From: an uncultured Burkholderiales bacterium
GTDB lineage: Bacteria > Pseudomonadota > Gammaproteobacteria > Burkholderiales > Burkholderiaceae_C
DNA: 12,501 bases
Direction: 5' to 3'
NCBI GenBank assembly: GCA_903871865.1
Contig: CAIQIL010000623.1
Span: 1 to 12,501 of the forward strand
Below are positions 5,369 to 12,501 of this stretch, in pieces (position 1 is the first letter of the stretch; every line of letters starts with the position of its first letter). The notes under the pieces were generated by a model that was given only the letters and a program-made list of their open reading frames with translations, had not been told where the DNA came from and did not search any database. The position numbers and the translations under genes are program-made.

Positions 5369-6602
5369 CCTGAACAGGGGGCCCAGACGCTCCCGCGCCT
5401 GGACACCCCGCTGGCGTTCGGCCCTGCCTGTGGCGACCACCGGCCTGATCGCAGCCAGCCCCACGGGCGCCCAAGCCCACGTGAAATGGTTTTCCAACGT
5501 GGTGAACTGCGCCAACACGCCTCTGCCGCCCTGGAGCGTGATCGGCACCCCCCTGTTCGCCGCCCTGTTCATCGGCGCGGTGCTCGCGCTGCTGGGCGTG
5601 TTCACGGTCGAGCGCCGCGTGCTGCCGCGCTTCGAAACACTGCACCAAGAGCACGCCGACTGGAAGCAGCGCTTCAACCGCAGCGCCGCCTGGCTCCTGC
5701 GCATCGGCGTGTGCGTGTATTTCCTCTCGCTGTTCACCCATGACAGCGCTGCCCGCATCGTGTTGACCCCCGAGCTCAAGGCCGCGGGCGCATGGGTGGG
5801 CGTCGTCCAACTGCTGATTGCCACGCTGGTGCTGTGGAAGCGCACCGTGCCCCTGGCCGTGCTGGGCATGTTGTCGCTGTACGCCTATGGCGTGTGGGCC
5901 GCCGGCTGGTTCCACATGCTGGACTACGTTTACTTTCTGGGCGCCGCCGCCTTCCTGTGGCTGGACGCAACCCGCGGCGCCTCGCAACACTACGTTGCCT
6001 TCACGCTGCTGCGCGTGTCGGCCGGCTTCAGCTTCATGTGGGTGAGCATCGAGAAGTGGCTGTACCCGCAGTGGACCTATGACATCCTCGACCACGAACT
6101 GCATGCCGTCACCATGGGCCTGGACAAGGCCTTCTTCGTGAGCTCGGCTGGCATGGTGGAATTCTGCCTCGCCCTGCTGCTCGTGCTCGGGCGCCTGTCA
6201 TCGCAGGTGGCATCGCTGGTGTTGCTGGTGCTGATGGTCGGGGCCGTGCCCCTGGTGGGCCTGATCGACGCCATCGGGCACGCACCGCTGATGATCGTGC
6301 TGTTCATCTTCTCGGCCAGCCAGAACCGCATCGGCTACCGCACCGAGGCCGCACGAAAAGGCGCCGACCTGGGGCATGTGCTGACCTTCGCACTGGCAGT
6401 GCCGGGCTTCATGGGCCTGTACGTGCTGACCCACGCCCTGGCCTATCCAGCGGCCGGTGAGCTCTGGACCGGCGGCACCCTGCTGGGCCTGGCCATGGCG
6501 CTGCCCCTGTTGTGGCGCGTGGTGCGCACCTCGCCCCAGTTGTTCCCGGTGCGTCGTCGCAGCTGGAGCCCCCTGGGCGGGATGTCCGCGCAACCGGGGT
6601 GA
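5358..6602 (+). CDS. Polytopic DoxX-like membrane protein with predicted mature N-terminal histidine
   Basis: 414 residues from a GTG at 5358, chosen because GGAGGA (5348-5353) sits 4 nt upstream; the 11-bp overlap with folE2 implies translational coupling. A signal peptide (about 20-40) ends in GAQA, so the mature chain would begin HVKWF. About eight to ten hydrophobic segments follow (around 63-82, 113-126, 145-160, 165-184, 190-202, 214-230, 262-278, 284-304, 309-320, 341-361, 373-388). Residues 214-320 resemble DoxX-type proteins: LLRVSAGFSFMWVSIEKW, then a Glu-containing helix VEFCLALLLVLG. Polar residues near or in membrane segments (H128-D129, H186 and D189 in WFHMLDY, E232-K233, H246, H249, E268, H308) could bind metal, haem or quinone. 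No function is known to me. By context it may exchange electrons with the cytochrome or ferritin-like protein. Confidence 0.75.
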   Translation: MTIDLNRGPRRSRAWTPRWRSALPVATTGLIAASPTGAQAHVKWFSNVVNCANTPLPPWSVIGTPLFAALFIGAVLALLGVFTVERRVLPRFETLHQEHADWKQRFNRSAAWLLRIGVCVYFLSLFTHDSAARIVLTPELKAAGAWVGVVQLLIATLVLWKRTVPLAVLGMLSLYAYGVWAAGWFHMLDYVYFLGAAAFLWLDATRGASQHYVAFTLLRVSAGFSFMWVSIEKWLYPQWTYDILDHELHAVTMGLDKAFFVSSAGMVEFCLALLLVLGRLSSQVASLVLLVLMVGAVPLVGLIDAIGHAPLMIVLFIFSASQNRIGYRTEAARKGADLGHVLTFALAVPGFMGLYVLTHALAYPAAGELWTGGTLLGLAMALPLLWRVVRTSPQLFPVRRRSWSPLGGMSAQPG

Positions 6603-6603
6603 C

Positions 6604-7632
6604 TCAGACCACGCCGGCTTGCATCGCTTGCTGGTCGGCGTGGTAGCTGGAGCGCACCATCGCGCCCACGGCGGCGTGCGTGAAGCCCATCTTCACGGCT
6701 TCGGCCTCGAACATCTTGAAGGTGTCGGGGTGCACATAGCGGCGCACCGGCAGGTGGTGGCCCGAAGGCGCCAGGTACTGGCCGATGGTGATCATGTCGA
6801 TGTGGTGTTCGCGCATGTCGCGCATCACCTGCAGCACTTCCTCATCGGTCTCGCCCAGACCGACCATGATGCCGCTCTTGGTCGGCACGTCGGGGTGCAG
6901 GGCCTTGAACTTTTTGAGCAGGTTCAGGCTGAACTGGTAGTCGGAGCCCGGGCGCGCTTCCTTGTAGAGGCGCGGAGCGGTTTCCAGGTTGTGGTTCATG
7001 ACATCGGGCGGCGCGGCCTTGAGGATCTCCAGGGCGCGCTCGTCGCGGCCACGGAAGTCGGGCACCAGGATCTCGATGCGCGTGGCCGGGGACTGCTCCC
7101 GCACCTGGCGGATGCACTCGACGAAGTGGCCGGCACCGCCGTCGCGCAGGTCGTCGCGGTCCACCGAGGTGATCACGACGTACTTGAGCTTGAGCGCGGC
7201 GATGGTCTTGGCCAGGTTGGCTGGCTCGTTGACGTCGAGCGGGTCGGGGCGACCGTGGCCCACGTCGCAGAACGGGCAGCGGCGCGTGCACTTGTCGCCC
7301 ATGATCATGAAGGTGGCCGTGCCATGGCCGAAGCATTCGCCGATGTTCGGGCAGGACGCCTCTTCGCAGACCGTGTGCAGCTTGTGCTCGCGCAGGATGT
7401 TCTTGATTTCGTAGAAGCGCGTGCTGGGCGATCCGGCTTTGACGCGGATCCAGTCGGGCTTCTTCAGCGCCTCGCCAACGGGCACGATCTTGATGGGGAT
7501 GCGCGCGGTCTTGGCTTCGGCTTTCTGCTTGGCAGACGGGTTGTAAGCGGTGGCCTGGGGCGCTGCGGAACCGGCTTGTGGCTGGCTGGCGGGCACGTCG
7601 GCCTGATCTCGGGAGGGGGTGGACTCGGACAT
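6604..7632 (-). CDS. lipA: Lipoyl synthase LipA
   Basis: 342 residues. This radical-SAM enzyme inserts two sulfur atoms into octanoyl groups on the lipoyl domains of pyruvate and 2-oxoglutarate dehydrogenases and the glycine cleavage H protein. The auxiliary, sacrificial 4Fe-4S cluster is held by C89-x4-C94-x5-C100 ([12 protein letters not shown]), and the radical-SAM cluster by C115-x3-C119-x2-C122 (CTRRCPFC). The C-terminal RSSY (327-330) supplies the serine ligand of the auxiliary cluster. An N-terminal extension of about 40 residues, rich in Ser, Pro, Ala and Gln, precedes the conserved part. It is somewhat longer than the E. coli enzyme (321 residues). It lies 77 bp downstream of lipB in the same direction, and its stop is 1 bp from the stop of the opposing membrane-protein gene. 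Confidence 0.98.
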   Translation of the reverse strand: MSESTPSRDQADVPASQPQAGSAAPQATAYNPSAKQKAEAKTARIPIKIVPVGEALKKPDWIRVKAGSPSTRFYEIKNILREHKLHTVCEEASCPNIGECFGHGTATFMIMGDKCTRRCPFCDVGHGRPDPLDVNEPANLAKTIAALKLKYVVITSVDRDDLRDGGAGHFVECIRQVREQSPATRIEILVPDFRGRDERALEILKAAPPDVMNHNLETAPRLYKEARPGSDYQFSLNLLKKFKALHPDVPTKSGIMVGLGETDEEVLQVMRDMREHHIDMITIGQYLAPSGHHLPVRRYVHPDTFKMFEAEAVKMGFTHAAVGAMVRSSYHADQQAMQAGVV

Positions 7633-7709
7633 CCCGCCACTTTAGCCCATCGGGCTGGGCCCTGGCGTGCGGATGGCCACATCCGCCCACCGCCGGCTCG
7701 GCACTTGCA

Positions 7710-8405
7710 TCAGGGCGCCAGGAAGCTGTCCAGGTGCTGGGCCAGGCGCCCGGCGGCCTCGTCCCACGACACGTCCACGCCCAGGCTGGCGAGGTCCACC
7801 GTTGTCAGGCCGTTGTAGCCACAGGGGTTGATGCGGGCATACGGCGCGAGGTCCATGGCCACGTTCAGCGCGACGCCGTGGTAAGTGCAGTGCCGCGAGA
7901 CCTTGATGCCCAAAGCAGCGACCTTGCCCAGGCCACGGAAAGGATCGGCCGGGTCGGTCGGGCCGGTGAGTGCGGCGTGGGCGAAGGGGTCGTCCAGGCG
8001 CACGTAGATGCCGGGGGCGCCCGCCACGCGGTGGCCGGTGACGCCCAGATCCTGCAGGGTGCGCAGCACGGCCTGCTCGACGCGGTAGACGTATTCCTTG
8101 ACGAAGTAGCCGCGGCGCTTGAGGTCGAGCAGCGGGTAGGCCACGACCTGTCCCGGCCCGTGGTAGGTCACCTGGCCGCCGCGGTTGGTCTGCACCACGG
8201 GGATGTGGTCGGGCCCGGGCGGGTTGAACAGCAGGTGTTCGGCCTTGCCGGCCAGGCCCTGGGTGAAGACGGGCGGGTGCTGGCACACCCAGATTTCATC
8301 GGGCGTGCCGTCGGTGGGGTTCGCGCTGCGCTGATCGGTGAAGGCCTGCATGGCGGCCACCGTCGGCTCGTAGGGCGCCAGGCCCAGGTTCAGTGTCTTC
8401 GTCAC
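7710..8405 (-). CDS. lipB: Octanoyltransferase LipB
   Basis: 231 residues. It moves octanoyl from acyl-carrier protein to lipoyl domains, making the substrate for LipA. Motifs in order are [12 protein letters not shown] (75-86), [12 protein letters not shown] (160-171) with catalytic-site Lys K161, [10 protein letters not shown] (173-182), and NPCGY (193-197) with nucleophile C195. A Pro/Asp-rich segment of about a dozen residues (147-158) sits before the Lys motif and looks like a small loop insertion. The start is a GTG at 8405 with no clear ribosome-binding site; it is supported because [15 protein letters not shown] aligns with the N-terminus of E. coli LipB. It follows dprA by 36 bp and precedes lipA, so the three are probably co-transcribed. 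Confidence 0.97.
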   Translation of the reverse strand: MTKTLNLGLAPYEPTVAAMQAFTDQRSANPTDGTPDEIWVCQHPPVFTQGLAGKAEHLLFNPPGPDHIPVVQTNRGGQVTYHGPGQVVAYPLLDLKRRGYFVKEYVYRVEQAVLRTLQDLGVTGHRVAGAPGIYVRLDDPFAHAALTGPTDPADPFRGLGKVAALGIKVSRHCTYHGVALNVAMDLAPYARINPCGYNGLTTVDLASLGVDVSWDEAAGRLAQHLDSFLAP

Positions 8406-8441
8406 GCTGTCGATTGTGCAGCAGCCCAGTGCAGCGGCCCC

Positions 8442-9584
8442 TCAGGCCCGGCCGACGCGCTGGAACAGCTGCCCCGGCAGGCGGGCGACTTCGCCCAGGA
8501 GTTCGAGCTCCAGCAGGCGCACGCCGAGCTCGGCCGGCCCCATGCCGGTGCGCGCTGACAGCGCCTCCTGGCTGACCGGGTCGAAGCCGAGGGCGGCGAG
8601 GACGGGGTCGGCCTGATCTGGCGCATCGGTGGCCTGGGCGAACAGGCCGACCGCCTCGGCAGGGTGGCGCGCCGATGGCAGGTCCATGCGCAGCTCTTCC
8701 ATCACGTCCTGCGCGGTCTCCACCAGCTTGGCGCCCTGCTTGATGAGGGCGTGGCAGCCGCGGGCCTGGGGCGCGTGGATGGAGCCGGGGATGGCCAGCA
8801 CCTCCCGGCCCATGTCGGCGGCAAGGCGGGCGGTGATGAGCGAGCCCGATTGCACCGCGGCCTCCACGACCAGAGTGCCGCGCGACAGGGCCGCGACGAT
8901 GCGGTTGCGCTTGGGGAAATTGGCGCGCAGCGCGGGGGTGTCGAGCAGGAATTCGCTGAGCAGCAGGCCGTGTTGCCCGATGCGACGCGCCAGGGCGTTG
9001 TGCGCCTTGGGGTAGACCTGCAGCAAGCCCGTGCCGAGGACGGCGATGGTGCTGCCGCCGGCGTGTTCGCCCTCCGCCAGCGCGGCCAGGGCGCCTTCGT
9101 GCGCCGCCGCGTCGATGCCGCGCGCCAGGCCGGAGACGACCGTCACGCCCGACTGGCTCAGGACCTCGGCAATGGCCCGGGCGTTTTCTTCGCCCTGCGT
9201 GGTGGCATGGCGGCTGCCCACGATGGCCACCGCCGGTGAGCACAGCAAGCGCAGATCGCCCTCGGCGAACAGCAGCAAGGGCGGGTCGGCTGCTTCCAGC
9301 AGCGCGGCGGGGTAGCGCGGGTCGGCCAAGGTCAGGATGGCGCGCTCGGCGAGGGCATCGCCCCGCCACCAGTCCCAACTGAGGTCCAGCTGCTCGGCCA
9401 GGCCCTCGGGCGGGGTGGCCAGGGCGGCGATGTCACGCGACAGCACCGCCCGACGCGACGCAGGGCTGGCATCGAAGACCGCCTGGGGCGAACCGAAGGC
9501 CGCCAGCAATTTGCGCGCGCTCAGCGGCCCGACGCCGGGCGTCATCAGCAGGCGCAGCCAGGCGCTCAGTTCAGGGCGGTCCAT
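8442..9584 (-). CDS. dprA: DNA-processing protein DprA (Smf)
   Basis: 380 residues. DprA binds incoming single-stranded DNA in natural transformation and loads RecA; homologues also occur in bacteria not known to be competent. An N-terminal helical (SAM-like) region (about 1-60) with PGVGP is followed by the Rossmann-type DprA core: DPRYP (88-92), AIVGSRHAT (120-128), VVSGLARGIDAAAH (149-162), IAVLGTGLLQVYP (180-192), FPKRNRIVAALS (223-234) and SGSLITA (246-252). A C-terminal winged-helix domain (about 325-378) matches DprA_WH. Length is normal (E. coli Smf 374). The ATG at 9584 is preceded by GAGGA 8 nt away, inside a 12-bp tandem duplication. It sits between the LysM gene (77 bp upstream) and lipB (36 bp downstream). 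Confidence 0.96.
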   Translation of the reverse strand: MDRPELSAWLRLLMTPGVGPLSARKLLAAFGSPQAVFDASPASRRAVLSRDIAALATPPEGLAEQLDLSWDWWRGDALAERAILTLADPRYPAALLEAADPPLLLFAEGDLRLLCSPAVAIVGSRHATTQGEENARAIAEVLSQSGVTVVSGLARGIDAAAHEGALAALAEGEHAGGSTIAVLGTGLLQVYPKAHNALARRIGQHGLLLSEFLLDTPALRANFPKRNRIVAALSRGTLVVEAAVQSGSLITARLAADMGREVLAIPGSIHAPQARGCHALIKQGAKLVETAQDVMEELRMDLPSARHPAEAVGLFAQATDAPDQADPVLAALGFDPVSQEALSARTGMGPAELGVRLLELELLGEVARLPGQLFQRVGRA

Positions 9585-9588
9585 CTGT

Positions 9589-9612
9589 CAGATCCTCGGG
9601 CAGATCCTCGGG
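9589..9612 (-). repeat. 12-bp tandem duplication carrying the dprA ribosome-binding site
   Basis: CAGATCCTCGGG occurs at 9589-9600 and again, identical and adjacent, at 9601-9612. Read on the minus strand each copy contains GAGGA. The proximal one lies 8 nt before the dprA ATG and the distal one 20 nt before it, so the Shine-Dalgarno sequence is present twice. Confidence 0.75.
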
Positions 9613-9661
9613 CGCACAAGGGATGAGCGAAGGCCGAGGCCGCCTCCAGCGATCTCCGGGA

Positions 9662-10882
9662 TCAGGGCTGGGTGAAGCGGTCGCCCGCCTTGACCGGCTC
9701 TTTCACGTTGAGGATCAGCGCGTAGGACATGCGGTCGAAGACGCGGAACACCAGCAGCAGGCCATGGCGCTCATCGGGCAGCTTGATGGTGGGCTTGTCG
9801 GCCAGGGTCATGTCGCGGATGGTGCTGCCATCGCGCCACAGGGCCAGGATGGCGCCACGGTCCAGGCCTTCGCGGCTGCCGCGGTTGAGCGCGACGATCT
9901 GGTTCTGGCCGGCGCTGAGCGCATCGCCGTAAATGGAGACCAACTGCCCAGCGACGTCCTGGCGCGGCGCGTGCGGCGCCATGTTGTTGAAGTCGCGCGG
10001 GGGCACGGGGGCCAGGCGGTCGCCCACCGCGGCTTCCTGGCGGATGCTGTTGACGGTGAAGGTGGAGGGCACGACCAGCGGCTGGCCATCGGCGCCCGTG
10101 CCCTCGGCGCCTTCGCGCACCAGGGCCAGCGTGCCCACGTACTGGGCTTCGTAGCCGAGCACCTCGCGGGTGGCCGGGTCGCGCAGGGGCTTGGGCTCGC
10201 GGAACAGGCGCCAGTCGCGGCGGCCACCCAGCTCGCCGCGCACATAGGCGGTTTCGCCGCGCGACAGCAGCACGCGGCCTTCTTGCGTGGCCACCAGGCG
10301 CGGGGCCTTGAGCAGCTCGTCGCTGCTGTCGAAGATGACGGCCTCGTTGAAGAAAGGCTCCAGCAGATGGAGGGGCACGGTGGCGATGGCGTCGTCGAGG
10401 TTGCCCTCGCGCACGCGCGGCGACAGCTTGGCGTTGCCGCTGCTGTCGCTCAGCACCTGGCCCACGCGCAGGCGGGCGCGGCCGTTGCTCTTGTCGAGGT
10501 AGAGCATCTGGCCGGGGAAGATCAGGTGCGGGTTGCGGATTTGCTGCAGGTTCATGCCCCACAGCTCGGGCCAGCGCCAGGGCGACTTCAGGAAGAGGCC
10601 CGACACGCCCCAGAGGGTATCGCCGCGCTTGACGGTGTAGCTGTCGGGCGCGTTGGGCGACAGCTCGGACAGCGGCACGCCGGCTTCGGCCACCTGCTGG
10701 GCGGTGCTGCGCTGCTGCTGAGACATGGGGAAGTTGGGCTCGGCCCGGGTCGGCGAAGACCACAGGGTGGCCACCAGCAACCCGCTCACGGCGGCGGCCA
10801 TGGAAGCGGCGCGCCAGGCAGGCGCACGCTGGTCAGGACGCGAGGGGGTGTGCGCAGCTTGGGGCAGCGATCGCTGGGTCAT
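9662..10882 (-). CDS. Exported LysM-domain peptidoglycan-binding protein
   Basis: 406 residues from the ATG at 10882, chosen because GGAG lies about 8-9 nt upstream; an upstream in-frame start at 10984 would add 34 residues that do not look like a signal peptide. A basic N-region and a hydrophobic stretch (about 26-44), with likely cleavage after TRA (47), direct export. One LysM domain spans about 81-129: SYTVKRGDTLWGVS, the PWRWPELWGMN insert, and NPHLIFPGQMLYLD. It should bind the N-acetylglucosamine chains of peptidoglycan. The remaining 270 residues show no motif I recognise and look beta-rich. This LysM type, with PWRWPELWG, is regularly found next to dprA and divergent from def-fmt in Burkholderiales. 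Its role is unknown; a structural or lytic-enzyme-regulating part in the cell wall is plausible. Confidence 0.9.
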   Translation of the reverse strand: MTQRSLPQAAHTPSRPDQRAPAWRAASMAAAVSGLLVATLWSSPTRAEPNFPMSQQQRSTAQQVAEAGVPLSELSPNAPDSYTVKRGDTLWGVSGLFLKSPWRWPELWGMNLQQIRNPHLIFPGQMLYLDKSNGRARLRVGQVLSDSSGNAKLSPRVREGNLDDAIATVPLHLLEPFFNEAVIFDSSDELLKAPRLVATQEGRVLLSRGETAYVRGELGGRRDWRLFREPKPLRDPATREVLGYEAQYVGTLALVREGAEGTGADGQPLVVPSTFTVNSIRQEAAVGDRLAPVPPRDFNNMAPHAPRQDVAGQLVSIYGDALSAGQNQIVALNRGSREGLDRGAILALWRDGSTIRDMTLADKPTIKLPDERHGLLLVFRVFDRMSYALILNVKEPVKAGDRFTQP

Positions 10883-10973
10883 CAACACGGTCTCCAATGA
10901 ACAGCAGGTGCACGGACGCGCCAGACACGGCAAAATCCAGGCAATGATCAAATGATTCTGCCCGCAAACGTTG

Positions 10974-11011
10974 ACCCGTCGCAATCAGTATTGCGCGGTG
11001 TTACGACGGGT
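10974..11011. promoter_or_regulatory. Nested palindromes in the LysM/def divergent region
   Basis: ACCCGTCG (10974-10981) and CGACGGGT (11004-11011) form a perfect 8-bp inverted repeat. Inside it CGCAAT (10980-10985) and ATTGCG (10990-10995) form a second perfect dyad around CAGT, overlapping the outer left arm by 2 bp. The 221-bp gap 10883-11103 must hold the promoters of both divergent units. I cannot assign a clean -35/-10 pair on either strand, and this structure is the most marked signal in it. A smaller dyad TTGTG/CACAA is at 11037-11053. Confidence 0.4.
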
Positions 11012-11103
11012 GATGTCCCCTTCGGCGCGCCTGCCGTTGTGCGGGTTCCACAATCACCGATCGCCCTCCAGCCCCTTTCTGCCTGACCTGGCACCGACCC
11101 GAC

Positions 11104-11610
11104 ATGGCCCTGCTGCCCATCCTCCGCTACCCCGACCCCCGCCTGCACACCGTCGCCAAACCGGTGGCCGAGGTGAACGACCGCATCCGCCAGCTGGTCG
11201 ATGACATGCTGGCCACCATGTACGAGGCCAAGGGCGTGGGCCTGGCCGCCACGCAGGTCGATGTGCACGAGCGCGTGGTCGTCATCGACACCAGCGAAGA
11301 GCGCAACGACGCGCGCGTGCTGATCAACCCGGAAATCATCGCCGCCAGCGACGAGATGATCGTCTGGGAAGAAGGCTGCCTCTCGGTGCCCACCATCTAC
11401 GACAAGGTCGATCGCCACGCCCGCGTGCGGGTGCGTGCGCTGAACCGCGACGGCCAGCCCTACGAGTTCGATGCCGACGAGCTGCTGGCCGTGTGCGTGC
11501 AGCACGAGCTGGACCACCTGCTGGGCAAGGTCTTCGTGGAATACCTCTCGCCGCTCAAGCGCAACCGCATCAAGACCAAGATGGTCAAGCGCGGCAAGGA
11601 CGAGGCCTGA
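11104..11610 (+). CDS. def: Peptide deformylase
   Basis: 168 residues, normal length (E. coli 169). This metalloenzyme removes the N-formyl group from new proteins. The three deformylase motifs are complete: GVGLAATQ (44-51), EEGCLSVP (89-96) with metal ligand C92, and HELDH (134-138) with ligands H134 and H138 and catalytic E135. The ATG at 11104 gives the family N-terminus [14 protein letters not shown], although no clear Shine-Dalgarno precedes it, so initiation may be on a short or leaderless-like mRNA. The fmt gene begins 10 bp after the stop, the common def-fmt operon in which Fmt adds the formyl group that Def later removes. Confidence 0.98.
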   Translation: MALLPILRYPDPRLHTVAKPVAEVNDRIRQLVDDMLATMYEAKGVGLAATQVDVHERVVVIDTSEERNDARVLINPEIIAASDEMIVWEEGCLSVPTIYDKVDRHARVRVRALNRDGQPYEFDADELLAVCVQHELDHLLGKVFVEYLSPLKRNRIKTKMVKRGKDEA

Positions 11611-11620
11611 GCGCCGCCCC

Positions 11621-12501
11621 ATGAGTGCAACCGCCCTGCGCGTGGCCTTCGCCGGCACGCCCGAATTCGCCGCCGTTGCGCTGGACGCCATCCTGGCCGC
11701 CGGCCACACCGTGCCCCTGGTGCTGACCCAGCCCGACCGCCCCGCCGGCCGCGGCATGAAGCTGCAGGCCTCGCCGGTCAAGCAACTGGCGCAGCAGCAC
11801 GGCATCGCCGTGGCCCAGCCGCACAGCTTGAAACGCGATGGCAAGTACCCGGACGAGGCCACGGCCGCGCGCGAGGCCCTGCTGGCAGCGCAAGCCGATG
11901 TGATGGTGGTGGCCGCCTACGGCCTGATCCTGCCCCAGTGGACGCTGGACCTGCCCCGCCTGGGCTGCTTGAACATCCACGGCTCGCTGCTGCCGCGCTG
12001 GCGCGGAGCGGCGCCCATCCACCGCGCCATCGAGGCCGGCGACGCCGAGACGGGCATCACCATCATGCAGATGGACGCCGGCCTGGACACGGGCGACATG
12101 CTGCTGATCGCGCGGGAAGCCATCGGCCCGGACGACACCACGGCCGCGCTGCACGACCGCCTGGCCGCGCTCGGTGGCCGCTGCGTCGTCCAGGCGCTGG
12201 CCCAGGCCGCCGCGGGCACGCTGCAGGCCACGCCCCAACCGGCCGAGGGCGTGAACTACGCCCACAAGATCGAGAAGGCCGAAGCGGCCATCGACTGGCG
12301 ACAACCAGCCGCCGAGATCGCCCGCCGCGTGCGCGCCTTCGACCCCTTCCCCGGCACGACATTCACCGTGCACACCAACCCAGGCCAGGACAAGGGCAAC
12401 GAGGTGGTCAAACTCTGGCGCGCCAGCGTGGTGCCAGGCAGCGGTCAGCCCGGCGAGGTGCTGCGCGCCGAGGGCGACAGCCTGGTGGTGGCCTGCGGCG
12501 A
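11621..12501 (+). CDS. fmt: Methionyl-tRNA formyltransferase, 3' end outside window
   Basis: The first 293 codons are visible and the frame is open at the window edge; the E. coli enzyme has 315 residues, so little is missing. It transfers a formyl group from 10-formyltetrahydrofolate to Met-tRNA(fMet) for initiation. Visible motifs are [14 protein letters not shown] (8-21), [12 protein letters not shown] (37-48), the catalytic [16 protein letters not shown] (118-133) with N118 and H120, and [10 protein letters not shown] (151-160) with D156. These correspond to E. coli Asn106, His108 and Asp144 at a constant offset of 12. The C-terminal tRNA-binding domain begins near residue 220 ([17 protein letters not shown]). 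The ATG at 11621 is 10 bp after the def stop, with only a weak purine-rich stretch inside the def end as a ribosome-binding site. Its folate cofactor links it loosely to folE2, but they are far apart and oppositely regulated is not implied. Confidence 0.97.
   Translation, partial: MSATALRVAFAGTPEFAAVALDAILAAGHTVPLVLTQPDRPAGRGMKLQASPVKQLAQQHGIAVAQPHSLKRDGKYPDEATAAREALLAAQADVMVVAAYGLILPQWTLDLPRLGCLNIHGSLLPRWRGAAPIHRAIEAGDAETGITIMQMDAGLDTGDMLLIAREAIGPDDTTAALHDRLAALGGRCVVQALAQAAAGTLQATPQPAEGVNYAHKIEKAEAAIDWRQPAAEIARRVRAFDPFPGTTFTVHTNPGQDKGNEVVKLWRASVVPGSGQPGEVLRAEGDSLVVACG

Noticed and set aside
4535..5869. Minus-strand open frame of 444 codons opposite folE2 and the membrane-protein gene
   Set aside because: It spans two firmly identified plus-strand genes, and its translation is low-complexity (Gly, Arg, Ala, His) without recognisable motifs.
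6457..7818. Plus-strand open frame of 453 codons opposite lipA
   Set aside because: LipA on the minus strand has complete catalytic motifs; the plus-strand product is compositionally biased and motif-free.
10883..10984. Upstream start that would extend the LysM protein by 34 residues
   Set aside because: The ATG at 10882 has GGAG at normal spacing and yields a conventional signal peptide; the extension is not protein-like for this family.
1..12501. CRISPR arrays, tRNA or rRNA genes, insertion sequences, prophage genes
   Set aside because: I saw no regularly spaced repeats, cloverleaf-like or rRNA sequence, transposase motifs or terminal inverted repeats flanking a gene.

Overview
The window looks like a chromosomal segment from a betaproteobacterium, most likely Burkholderiales (Comamonadaceae or the Rubrivivax/Leptothrix group). 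The reasons are high GC throughout, strong G/C preference at third codon positions, housekeeping proteins of the Burkholderiales type, and the arrangement dprA / LysM protein / def-fmt. This placement is by recognition and was not checked by a search.

Layout. (1) Positions 2-268 hold the C-terminal end of a probable TetR-type regulator, followed by a hairpin and a 426-bp gap rich in short repeats. (2) Positions 695-2371 encode a secreted animal-type (peroxidase-cyclooxygenase superfamily) haem peroxidase that keeps all the key haem-site residues. It converges on (3) a minus-strand HTH regulator with a C-terminal four-cysteine cluster (2402-3049), which resembles the Fe-S sensor SufR in plan. 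(4) A 290-bp divergent region carries an FNR/Dnr-like palindrome. (5) Downstream is a plus-strand cluster (3340-6602): a Tat-exported ferritin-like protein, a class I cytochrome c, the alternative GTP cyclohydrolase FolE2, and a polytopic DoxX-like membrane protein whose predicted mature N-terminus is a histidine. The last two genes overlap. (6) A minus-strand block (10882 down to 6604) runs LysM protein - dprA - lipB - lipA and converges on the cluster with a 1-bp gap. (7) A 221-bp divergent region separates it from def and fmt (11104 onward), with fmt cut by the window end.

How the genes fit together. The right half is housekeeping: lipoate synthesis (lipB, lipA), processing of incoming DNA (dprA), a peptidoglycan-binding envelope protein, and formyl-Met handling (def, fmt). 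The left half is the accessory part and has a redox/metal theme: an exported haem peroxidase, a probable Fe-S regulator, and a cluster with a periplasmic di-iron-type protein, a periplasmic electron carrier, a cyclohydrolase from a family known to work without zinc, and an unstudied membrane protein. The FNR-like box and the neighbouring Cys-rich regulator suggest the cluster is switched by oxygen, NO or Fe-S status. That proposal is an inference from motifs and gene order; I found no direct proof of a named system. No tRNA, rRNA, CRISPR array or insertion sequence was seen.
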